Below are positions 1 through 10,297 of a stretch of DNA of 64,000 nt, piece by piece. Below the pieces are notes generated by a model. The model was not told the DNA's origin. It ran no database searches and saw only the letters and a list, made by a program, of their open reading frames with translations. Numbering within the stretch: the first letter of the stretch is position 1; each line of letters begins with the position of its first letter. Source of the stretch: Tigriopus japonicus (taxonomy: Eukaryota > Arthropoda > Copepoda > Harpacticoida > Harpacticidae); the NCBI GenBank assembly GCA_010645155.1, contig CM021322.1:11805841-11869840 (forward strand), written 5' to 3'. A program made the translations under genes and the position numbers.

Positions 1-2310
1 GCGGCGGACCCGTGCCCACGCGATTATCCTTACCCGTAAGTGTTCTCAAACCACTCTTATCCATTCATTGCGGTATTCCAAATGACAAAAGACCTACTCC
101 AGAGCTGGCACTACGTGGAGATGTTTTCGGGCCCCTGTTCAGCTCTCGCCGCTCTAGCCACGCCTCCGTCGTCCCTTCAAAGAGGGGGTGGATCCACGGG
201 TGCCACTCGATCGTGTTACATCATGGTGGCCTTTGCCGACGGATCCATCCACTGTCTGCTCAGAGACTCACTTCAACACATCGCCAGTGTGGACTTGCCC
301 AAATCGTGTGATCGCACTTCACACTCGAACCAAAATCAGGCCGATGGCGGCATCAGTACCATGAGTTTCACGGCCACGGCCAATTGTCTCGTGGTCAATG
401 ACGTTTGGGGTCAGATCCATTTGTATCGTTTGTCGCCGATTTCGGATCCGGGCGGAAGCCACTCGATCGCTTGTTTGGTGAGCATGTACGAGTATTGTTT
501 GGTGTCGGGGATCGATTTCTGGGATCTGACCTTGTGCACGCGTCACGGATTCATCGAGGCCATTGGCGAGAAGTTGCGCGCCAATTTCGAGCTCCAATCC
601 GAGAGTCATCGGAGCTACTACTTCTATCAGTTGGCCATGATCGAGTCGTTCTTGTATCGTTTGAGTCCGGCCTTGGAGTATAAGGCCGCGGATTTGTTTG
701 CTAAGGTCACGCTCATGTCCATTCATGGCGTGTTCAAATCGGCCTTGCGCACTTTGGAAGTCAAATCTTTTCTCGAGGGCGAGATCACCATGGGCAGCTC
801 CGTTTCAAGTGAGAAGTGGTTTTTATGGGTTTAAGTTTATAGAGTGAAGGATCAGTTTTTGATACATATGGATGTGTTGTTCTCTTGGTAGATATCTTGA
901 AACAAAACCCGTCGGAATGTGATGTCGAGAAACTGTTCCAAGTGTTTCAAGGCAATCATGGGACGGATTTGAACACTGAGCCCGGGTTTTGCCAATCGTT
1001 CCAGCACCTGATTCAATGGTCGACCACGTTATGTTTGCATATCTTGGCCGGATTGCCCGAGTACAAACAGATGCGCAAAGGCTTGGGCTTTGATCTGCAC
1101 AAAGATGCTCAGGTGTTGTTGATCCTCCGCGAGATCTTGTACGTGGTCCGGATTTGGAGTCACTTTCAAGAGGGTTGTCTGCCCTCGTTCACTCAAGGAT
1201 CCGATTTGAATGTGATTGCGCAGTGCTTCCAAATGGTCACCAAGCTCAAAGACAATCCCACCGATGAAGGACTTCACGGTAAGACTGATCTACGTATACT
1301 GTGACTAGGGACGGGCGACATGTGCAAAAGACGAGCTTATTTCCAAAAACTTCTTCACTTGCACCTTTGCTTGAAAGCTTCATTATTGAGCACATCCAGT
1401 TACTTTTTTTTATCTTCAAAACTTGTCAACTCAGTTCAGTATGGATTGACTTGAGCTTGTTTGGAAACCAACGTTACAATTTCTAGGAGTAAGCCAAAAG
1501 CACATGCTAGTATTCAAGGTCCTATCGATATGCACTACATGTTCGATGTAGTTCATCGAAATAAGTTTTATGTACGATTTTGGTAATCTATTTTGCAACA
1601 TTGGTAACCACACGTGTATCTTATTTGCCCCCTTTCGTCAGTCACTACTTAGAAGAATCATAGTTTCTCCTGATATTCTTTCTTCTAAAAAAACAGTAGA
1701 GAATGATCCCTTTGTGGCGGACGTATGTCCAACCAACTGAATGAGTCGAAAGATGGAAGTTGACTGCATTTATTACGGCTGAAATAAGTATGTATAGGAA
1801 GGACAGGAAAGAGCAAAGTAGGAGGAAGCGAGAAACCGGTAGATCCGTCAGGGTCGCTATACCTTCTTATATTCTCATTTGTACATACCTCCCCTTCTGT
1901 CTCTGAATGCAGATGATTGCCTTCGTTTGCCGAGTCAAGTGATGCTTCCGCCCTTAAATCTCACGATTAAGGCTCGAGGCGTGGCTCCCATGGTGGTGGC
2001 TTATCATCGGTCGCCCATGAGCTTCGAATTCGGCGAGGAACCCGATCTCGAGGCCTCGGCCGCCCCGCCCACTGAGCCTATCTTCATTGAAGGCGCCATG
2101 AGTAGTCAACAATTGATGGATTGCTCACGATTGATCTACTTGGGCAAGAACCCCAATGCCGTGAAGATGTCCACGAGGAGCTACGCCATGTCGTTTCCGG
2201 GACCCAATCTGAATGTCAATCAGCCGGTGGCCATCAAATCCTGGGAAAAGCGATGGGTTCGACAATGTCCATCGGGCGGGAATTGGAAAATCCGACAAAT
2301 GACCGACTAA
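1..2310 (+). CDS. MED16: Mediator complex subunit 16 (MED16), 3' part of gene, partial at left edge
   Basis: MED16 is a tail-module subunit of the nuclear Mediator complex, which links activators to RNA polymerase II. Exons read: about 1-35 (uncertain), 103-808, 892-1278 and 1913-2310, with stop TAA at 2308-2310. The joins restore one frame with phase-1 junctions at 808/892 (GTGAGA donor, TTGGTAG acceptor) and 1278/1913 (GTAAGA donor, AATGCAG acceptor). Recognised by collinear similarity to vertebrate MED16: YEYCLVSGIDFWDL (human EYCMVTGYDWWDI), LIQWSTTLCLHILAGLP, LREILYVVRIW, LPSQVMLPPL, and the C-terminal AIKSWEKRWVRQCPSGGNW (human AVKQWEQRWIKNCLCGGLW). The N-terminal WD40-like part lies outside the window. 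The cysteine cluster that precedes the C-terminal block in human MED16 is not conserved here (LNVNQP instead). Identity is very likely; the first exon boundary is the weak point. Confidence 0.93.
1279..1912 (+). other. MED16 intron (634 bp)
   Basis: Bounded by a GTAAGA donor and a polypyrimidine-AATGCAG acceptor. It splits an Asp codon after its first base. No other gene or repeat is recognisable inside. Confidence 0.8.
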
Positions 2311-2330
2311 TGATGAACCAGAACGCAGCC

Positions 2331-2336
2331 AATAAA
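2331..2336 (+). terminator. MED16 polyadenylation signal AATAAA
   Basis: A canonical AATAAA lies 20 nt after the MED16 stop codon and implies a very short 3' UTR. The next gene converges from the right. Confidence 0.65.
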
Positions 2337-2406
2337 TGTCATATTCACAGAACAAATATATATTTGACTCTTAATTTAGAGCACAGGGTTATTATGAATC
2401 TAAAAG

Positions 2407-2412
2407 TTTATT
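2407..2412 (-). terminator. Candidate polyadenylation signal of the BCCT transporter
   Basis: TTTATT on the plus strand is AATAAA on the minus strand, about 295 nt beyond the transporter stop. It is the first canonical signal seen downstream. If used, the two convergent transcripts end within about 100 bp of each other. Confidence 0.45.
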
Positions 2413-2705
2413 ATTTGAATTCTAGGACATAGTAATATTGAAGGTGCCCATACGTGTCAATAACGATTTGTGATACTGGAAAAGTTTTCACCGGGCTTCA
2501 ATTATGCTCTACATAATGGCCGATTGCTTTGGAAGTGATACTGACTACTACTCGCTTGGAAAAAAAATAGATTGAGGTCCTGGCTATAAAAAAGGTGGGC
2601 TAATTGAACTTTCATTTGTTTAGAAAGACGATAATTGCACTTGAGGGGGAAATCAACCGATGGGGGAAAAAGTCAGGTGGTTTGATATGAGGGACCTGCA
2701 GTAGG

Positions 2706-5700
2706 TCATTGTTCGATCCCAATGTGAAACGCCGGATTATCGCTGCCATTGGCCTTGGCGCCCACCGTTTCGACCGTTGGATTGCCTGCATCCCTAAGTT
2801 TGCCACTCTTGAGGTCGTCCTCGAGAATCCGGGTGGTCAGTTCCATTTGGAGTGCACAATTCGGGTACAAGATCAAGGCCACGAAGAGGTCTTCAAAGGA
2901 GCTGCCGTGAATTTGGAATCGCTCGCGCACCTCCATTCGAACGGTGCAAGTGATGGCGCCAAAGGTCAGATAGAAGAACCAGGCCATGGCCCAGGCTCCC
3001 GTAAAGGCCAGTTCCAACAGGTGGAACACGACGAAGAGGCCCAAACAGAGGCTCAGCAAGATCCTCATGGCCCAAGGATTGGCGTTACCAGTGACTCTAC
3101 AACAGAATCAGACAGTTGTTCAAGACTGGAGGTTTCCGTTATTCAATAAAAAAACACGCATGAAATTTTCAGTTAAGAGAAAATTTTCGGAAAGTGTCGG
3201 GAAAATTTTGTAAATTCAAATTCTTTCGTACCTGCCGTGAGCTTGAGCCACGCTCCAGGGGGCAATGATAATGTTCATGAGGAAACCCAAGAAGAGTTTG
3301 ACCGTGGCTCCGAGGTTCTTGCCAATCTCGTGGTAAGGTTGACACGCAAAAGGGTCATACAGACCTATGGCAAAGGTTGGACCATCGGGATCTAAATCCC
3401 CGGCCGCCACTTGACAAGTCCGCCAAATCGACACACAAATCAAAGTGACCAACACAATGTAAGGCAAACCGGAAAGAAGTCCGGCGGATTGCAAGGCCGT
3501 CAGGCCTTGTTTCCCACCAGCCACCAATAAGGCCGTGGCCGTAGCTCCCTCCATGAGCGCCCAAAACACGCGTTGAAGTCGGGGAGGATCCGGGTCTCCA
3601 TTGGCCGAAAGGCAATCGATCACCAAGGATCCCGAATCCGACGAGGTCACAAAGTACAGAATGATGCCCACAAGAGAAAAGATGGACAGAAAGCCGCCAA
3701 TGTCACCGTAGGAACGCATCAAGTCGAACCACATCTGCTCAATAGAATGACACGAGATTCGCGCCAACTGTCGATCCGGACTCACACTGCCGAAATCTCG
3801 CGCCAAACTCTGATAGTCGGACAAGAGACGTCCATAGGTCTGTTCGGATTCGTCATATCGGTCGAGAACGATGAAGGCGCAAGAGCCGCATTCTCCGCCT
3901 TCACAGAGAAAGTAGGAAGAGTTGGCTGCTACCACTTGGTTGACCAGGTCACGTTCCTTGATGATGGTCTCCACGGCCGTGACATTTTGGACCCATCCTT
4001 GGCTGTCTGGACAACAGTATCCGTTGCCTTGGGCGCCACGTTCCAATCGGAGTCCAGCTCCCCCGAAGATGACCATCCAGAAGAATGTGTAGAGCACGGG
4101 GGCGGTGAGGGTGCCGTTGATGAACTGCCTGATGGTGCGTCCCTTGGAGATCTTGGCGATGAACATGCCCACAAATGGGCACCAGGAAATCCACCAACCT
4201 ATAAGCAAAGAAGCATGGAGGTATTTATCTATTGTTAAATTACCCTTGAAATTGCCAAGGTTCACACCTAAAGCAAACCAAATCGTGCATGCGTTTTTTC
4301 CATTTTTAAACCTTTTTTTCTTGTTTGATAGTGGTTGTTACTAGACAAATCAGATTGCCAAAAAAGCTCTCATTAAAAAAACTATCTCATTAGCAGAAAG
4401 CAAGCCTCCTTCAATGACTTTCAAAAAAATTAACGACAGTTGTTTCACAATTGTATTGTCTAATTTGCCTCTTAATTACATATATTTGAGCTCAATATCA
4501 GCTTAGGAACCAACTTGACCAGTTTCGGGCTTTTGGATGATTCAACATTATATGCAGCTGAGCACCAAATTTTAGGGCAATGATTGATCTCCAAAAAATT
4601 GCTATGTAGTTGAAATTTTAGTTTTTAATGAATAAAATCTCAACAACAATTCCTAAAATGTAATCAATTAAGACTTTGGAAGCAGCCAAACATTTAATCA
4701 ACAAGCAAGCAACAAGACTAGAAAACATACAACATGAAACATATTCATATGAAAGTCAATGACTCCGGTTTCTAATTAACAGATATTGCTTCTAAATAAA
4801 TAGATTGACGAAAAATTGTCGAGGCGTCGTTCTGACTTTGTTCTTAACAGACAGATGATTATTGTTACTATGTTTTAACAAAGAATCAAAAGATACATAC
4901 TCTCAGTGGACGAAATTAACTACGTGATTGGACTTGCATTCAATATTAATTCATAGTCTCAACAGAATGCGTCCTTCCAGTTAAACATGGCTCAAATCTA
5001 ACAAAATGACAAAACCTAAATGAAAAGCACCCAAACCAGAGCTACCCCGAATAGATGGTCCTACCCCAATAGAACATGGTCCAGGCATCAATCCAATCCG
5101 AAGGTCCACCATTGGTCGTCACACCCTCGGGAAGCCAACGGGTCTGAATGGCATGACTATCCTTGGGGGTGTCCAATTGCTCCCAAGCATCCGTATGGAA
5201 GCCGAGTTGAATGATCCATTGGACGTAATAACCCAAGGACTGGACGTACAGGTTCAAAATAAAGAATGTGTCGTCCACGAGCAAAGCCACGATCATGAGG
5301 AACATGCCCACCATGAAGCACGTTTCCGAGAGTCTTCGAATGCCCATGCCCACACCTGACACCGTCGATATGGTGGCCACCGCCGTGATACACCAAATAA
5401 TAATGATCTGCAAATCCACCGGGGATTTCAGTTTCCTATGTTATAAAGGGGTTTGAAAAAGAGACTACCTGAATGGTCAAATCATCTGCCGGGATGTCCG
5501 CGTTCAACATGGTTAGTCCGACATTGAGTTGTCTTGTGCCCAGGCCCAAACTCGTGCACACGCCAAACAGGGTGGTGATGATTGAGATCACGTCGATGAG
5601 GTCACCCATCCAACCGAAAATTCGATCACCCAACAACGGGTAGAAACACGACTTCATGGTCATGGGTAGGTTCTCCCGATACGCCAACAAGGCCAATAAT

Positions 5701-7045
5701 AGACCCACCAATGAGTAGACAATCCAACCGTGGATTCCTGTCAAGCCAAGAAACGCCAATTAGAACTCGCTTCGATTGTCTGAGGATTTCGAACCATTCA
5801 CGACCTACCCCAATGGAATAAGGTGAGATTGATGGCGATCTGGGCCAGGGTATTTTCGGGTGTGGTGGGGTCAGCCGTGTACCGATTCGGTCCCACATAG
5901 TGGAACAAAGGCTCGGCCACTCCGTAGAAGAACAGACCCGTGCCAATGCCACACGCGAACAACATCATGAACCACGTGGAATCGCTATATTCGGGTTTGT
6001 CGTCACTCTTCCCGAGTTTGATCCCGGAGTATTTGCTGGGTTAAGAAACAGATTATCATCTGATATGACTACCTCAATCTCCGTTGTGGAGGGAGGGTAC
6101 CTTGTATAGAGAACAATCATGAAAACGGCCCAAGAATCTTGGATCCCGATGTAGAGCCACGTGAAATGGTCGACCAACCAGCTTTTCCACTCATTGAAAG
6201 GGACTCGCTCGCCGAGAGAACCACAAAGGGCCACAAAGGCCCAGATGATGACGATGGCCGTGAATGACACGATCGGGTTGAAGCGGATCTCGCCGAAAAT
6301 CGGCACGTTGAATTTGGTCCACAAACTCTTGTCCTAAATTGGGGGAGAAAACAAGTTAGATCTATCATCAGATTAGATTGTAAGTCAAATCGACATTAGA
6401 CATACAACTTCATCAACGAATTCATCATTACAACTACATGTGCCATCCCTCTTTTGTTCTTTCCGAGTTTCTCAATCAAAAAATCTCTATCTGAATACCT
6501 ACATATTGAGACAAGTCTCCAAACCTGTGGGCTTATTTGTCGTAGACATCCTCAAAAATAAAAGTACTCTGAGCTTTTTGAGCGATTTAAAGAACATCAA
6601 AAACCACGCATACTATTCTTGACGACAACTGGAGAGGCTTGACAAAAGAAAACTCAAGCCTGCATCTAGAATTAATGAGGCTCATTTTCATTGCAGACCT
6701 TTAAATCTTGCTTTTGACTCCAGGTCTCGTCTCATGCCACCTGCCCGACCAAGGTTTCCCGATTCCAATATCCAAGTATAACATACATTCGTCCATGAAC
6801 AAACATGAAGCAGTACATGCCATCGATCATGGCTCGTTCACATGATGCTCAATTACCTCTTTGAAACCGTAGGAATGGGGGAAATCTGGGTTTTTGTACG
6901 GACTGTTGTTGTTTTCCTTGGGTTGTGACTGCTCCGAGGGTTCCTCCGACGAACCTGAGGGATTCGATTGCGGCGTGGTTCCCTCATGGTTGGGAGATGG
7001 GAGTTCCAGGTTTGAGCCCGAGCCCGAGGTCTCCTTCATTTCCAT
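2706..7045 (-). CDS. BCCT-family (betaine/carnitine/choline) transporter, seven exons, about 872 aa
   Basis: Plasma-membrane carrier for trimethylammonium solutes such as glycine betaine, by family. Exons (minus strand): 7045-6857, 6333-6101, 6035-5809, 5737-5469, 5407-5065, 4198-3232, 3096-2706. All introns are GT-AG, phases agree, and the sum is 873 codons with the stop. Family marks are: GIGTGLFFYGVAEP (residues about 170-183), HWGIHGWIVY (215-224), GVGMGIRRLSE, and DAWTMFYWGWWISWCPFVG followed by AKISKGRTIRQF (about 410-445), then FVTSSDSGS (603-611). The TM4 W-x4-W-x2-Y and TM8 W-x-W-W-x2-W patterns match the BetP substrate box. Residues about 472-582 form an insertion between membrane segments with six cysteines and sequons N492 and N513. 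Members of bacterial size lack it, hence the unusual length. The N-terminal 63 residues are Ser/Pro/Glu/Asn-rich and probably cytosolic. ATG 7045 was chosen as the first Met after a likely 5' UTR acceptor (TTCTTTCAG, AG at 7119-7118); an upstream in-frame start is possible. Substrate is inferred. Confidence 0.92.
4199..5064 (-). other. Largest intron of the BCCT gene (866 bp)
   Basis: AT-rich, bounded by GTAGGA at the 5' end and TTGCTTATAG at the 3' end. It splits the Gly codon between the FYW and WWISW parts of the TM8 signature. No gene or recognisable repeat was seen inside. Confidence 0.7.
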
Positions 7046-7129
7046 ACTGGACAAGAGTGGAATTGCTCCGTTTTGGTGCCAAATTCGCCCAGAGAAACGC
7101 GGTGATCGGTCACGACTCTGAAAGAACAA

Positions 7130-10033
7130 AAAGAAAATTCGTTGGACCTATCTGTTCATTAGGTGGTGGGCTTTATTTTTTCATTTCCATCTTTCCGTTG
7201 GACATGATAGAAAACATGGGGAAATAACCAATATGTAAGATAATCGAATAGTAAATATTTGTAAGGTCTGGGATGGGATACCATGTTTGTATTAGTTTGT
7301 TCGGCAATTTAGAGCACTCGTAACAGAGGCTGCATCTTATTTCAAGAACTGGTGATGAAGTTCTTGCGTGAAGATTTTCTTTGCAATGGCAGAAGTCCTG
7401 ATTCTCGATTGGATCCGTGATGCGCAAAACACCTCTTGACGAGAATGGAGCGCTTGATGCTAGCCGACAACAATAGAATAACTGATTTGACCGGAATGTT
7501 TTGAAGTTTATCGGCAAAACCTTGAGAACACCCTGTTTATCTGGGAGGCCAAAACAGGCTTATATTTTTCCCATTTGTTTCTTTTTTTGTGATTTATGTT
7601 TATTTGGTATGCTGTTGTTTGTTTGTATTTGTTTGTTATTTAAACAAATATATTACATTTTTGTAAATTGTAGGTTGTAAAGATATTGCAAATTGTAAAG
7701 AAACAGGCAAGAAGCGGGGAGGGGGGCTTTTGTGCACCTGTTTGCCCAATAAATAGTATGAAATGTGTTATTCTTTGGAATCAGTTTCATTTCGAAGACT
7801 TGTGCAATCATCTCGTGGCTATGTATAATTAAATCAATTTAGAGACAATGCATTAAGGCAAAATAGTCCGTTCAAGATGGGGAAGTAGTCTGTCAGTTGA
7901 TAAGTCCTGGCGTTTCAGAATGGACATCACATTTAGCAAAACAAATCGTGGAAAAAGAAAACTGTGTTGTGACGGATATTTTTATATGATAACTTTTCGG
8001 AACTAAGAGTTAACCTGGTGTCTAGAATTGGTGCTTAAAGTTCGCGGTCTAAGAAGAAAACTAGACGCTAAAAGATCGCTTCTCTAAAATATCGGCGACG
8101 AGAGCTTGCGGTCTAAAACGACGCCGGTTAAAAAGTGGTAGCACCGCAAGAAACAGTCAAAACAGAACCAAGAAAATTTATTCACATCAGTAATTCTTAC
8201 ATTCCCTAACTGAATACTCTTAACAATGATAATTTTTGCCACACTAATTCAGTATATGGCTAGGATTTTTTTGCCATTAAGCTATCAAAATTAACTTGGA
8301 AGAATTTATTTGTCCAAGGGATATATTCCAAACAACCAAAAAGTAAGGTTAGAGGTGTGGATGATCACAATGCAGATTCAATCCGGGGGTATAAAAAAAT
8401 ACATCAAACAGAGAGGGGCCTGTGCTCAACAAAAAACATGAAGTTTTTAAAATCCTTTATATCTCCAAAATTCCATCTTTTATTACCTAACAATCAAAAC
8501 ACTCTACGTTGCAAATTATGACATTCAAGGTTATCAAAAAAAATTAAATAAATCAATTTGGACACTTTAAAAGTTTTGGCAAGGGCAAAAATGGTCAGTT
8601 GTTATGCGCTGAAATAACAAATGACAAAAAGTGACAAACAAGTGTTGAAGCGTCATATCAAATATTTCAATATTCATTCGGAATGCTGTCGGGGCCTTTG
8701 TATAGGTAATCGGTTCTGCCCTGTGTCAACAACCATGGGCTTACCAAAAAGGCCCTTTTATCTTGTGCCATTCCCTGCACCTCATCTTATTCCAAATTCT
8801 CGGCTTTTTTAAATTGATAAGAAGTATCAGTTACTTATGTTATATTCTTCTTCCTAGACATTTCAAAACACTACGATTGCTGATGCTTCCAGTCTTTTTT
8901 TTAACGTGGATGTTTTTTTCTTTCATTTGATCTTGCACTTTGACCTGTAAACAGAAAGGAAGCATTTGGCAAAATCAAAAATCTTCCGAATATTTGTTAA
9001 ATCATTTAGCCAAAATGTTTCACGTGTAAATTAGCCTTAATCAAAAAAGGGGTTACTTGGTTTGTAACAGCCTGATTCGTAATCATTAAAAACATCACAG
9101 CATAAACTCCAACGAATCAAGAGATGATCCAACAGAAGTTCAAGAAACAAACAATTCTAAAACATCTGCGGAGTGGTAAAGGACCAATAACGAACATTTA
9201 TGTTACAAAAAGCCTAGAAATGGAGACACCAATGAGGCCAGCGATTTTTTATTTATTTTTGGAACATTGAACAGAGAGAAAACGTCACAAACGTTTAAAG
9301 TGAAGCTAAACTAGCGCCATTTACCATTCAAACGAGTCATTTCTTTCAAGGAAGGGACAGTATTGTTTTGACTTTGATTGTCAGAAAACCAAGTGTACTC
9401 CCAGGGTTTTAAAAACTTTGAGCATTTTCACAATTAATAGCTCTATTTCAAAAGCAGAAAGTTTAGGTACCACTTCAATTCAATTTGAAAGGTCATATTC
9501 ATCAAGAAATATGAAATGAATTCATCAATCAACGATTTTACCCTTCCACAAGTGCTGGAGATAAAAAAGACTTTTATTTTTCCCCTCGACTCCCTCCAAA
9601 TACGTTTTAGTGGGCGTTACTCAAAGCCTTCAACTAACTCATAAAGCACTTCTTTGGGGGACCGTTTTGGCCACCTAATAATCCCAGTCCAAAATTGGCA
9701 CTTCAATAGTCGATAGATGCCCCATGTGGATGTTTCTGGATGTTGTTGGAACTCTTAGCTAGCCTGCGGAAGCTTCATGAACCCTATGGAAAAATAGATG
9801 GTGCAGTAGATGAGCGGCCCCAAAACTGTTTACATTTATTTTTGAAAAAGAATTAGTAGTCATCATGGCTAAAACACAATGAAGGTCGATATGCGTTAAC
9901 TTCGGGTTACTTGTGGAGAATCTAAATTCTTTTCAATCCCTAATGAACACTCAAGAACAATATAGAATTTCCCAACAATGTCTTGCTATTAAGTAATTTG
10001 CGCGATGTTTATTCCTTGATTTGAGGCTTTTTA
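7130..10033. other. Intergenic DNA, no gene recognised
   Basis: AT-rich sequence upstream of the BCCT gene. Its first part probably holds the transporter promoter and non-coding 5' sequence. Around 8042-8120 there is a weak direct repetition of a GCGGTCTAA motif. No convincing coding region was seen. Confidence 0.55.
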
Positions 10034-10041
10034 CTCTAAAT

Positions 10042-10289
10042 CAGGGGTAGGCAACCGGTGGGCCACGGCCACATATGGGCCCAAGGGTGGTCTTTGGTGG
10101 GCCCAGGAGCTATGGGGGAAGTCCAAAATAGTGGGCCCACAAGACATCCATAGTACTGTACTCGTGGGCCCAAAGCTCTTTGATTGTTAATTTGTGGGCC
10201 TCTGAGTGTACCAACGTCTGTTTGGTGGGCCCCTAGCACATAGTAAACAAATTTGTGGGCCTTCACACAAAAGTGGTTCCCGACCCCTG
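10042..10289. mobile_element. Complete non-autonomous hAT-type MITE (248 bp)
   Basis: The left end CAGGGGTAGGCAACC and the complement of the right end, CAGGGGTCGGGAACC, agree at 13 of 15 bases and start with the hAT-type YARNG. Flanking 8-mers CTCTAAAT (10034-10041) and CTTTAAAT (10290-10297) match at 7 of 8, as expected of a hAT target-site duplication. The inside is rich in GTGGGCC motifs and has no transposase. A related truncated copy lies at 61668-61853. Confidence 0.82.
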
Positions 10290-10297
10290 CTTTAAAT

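Noticed and set aside
2706..7045. The BCCT transporter being bacterial contamination
   Set aside because: Seven exons with GT-AG introns in consistent phases, flanked by animal genes and intergenic DNA, exclude a bacterial fragment.
7046..7117. Upstream in-frame start for the BCCT protein
   Set aside because: The frame stays open, but no ATG lies between the likely acceptor and 7045. Kept only as a possibility if an upstream coding exon exists.
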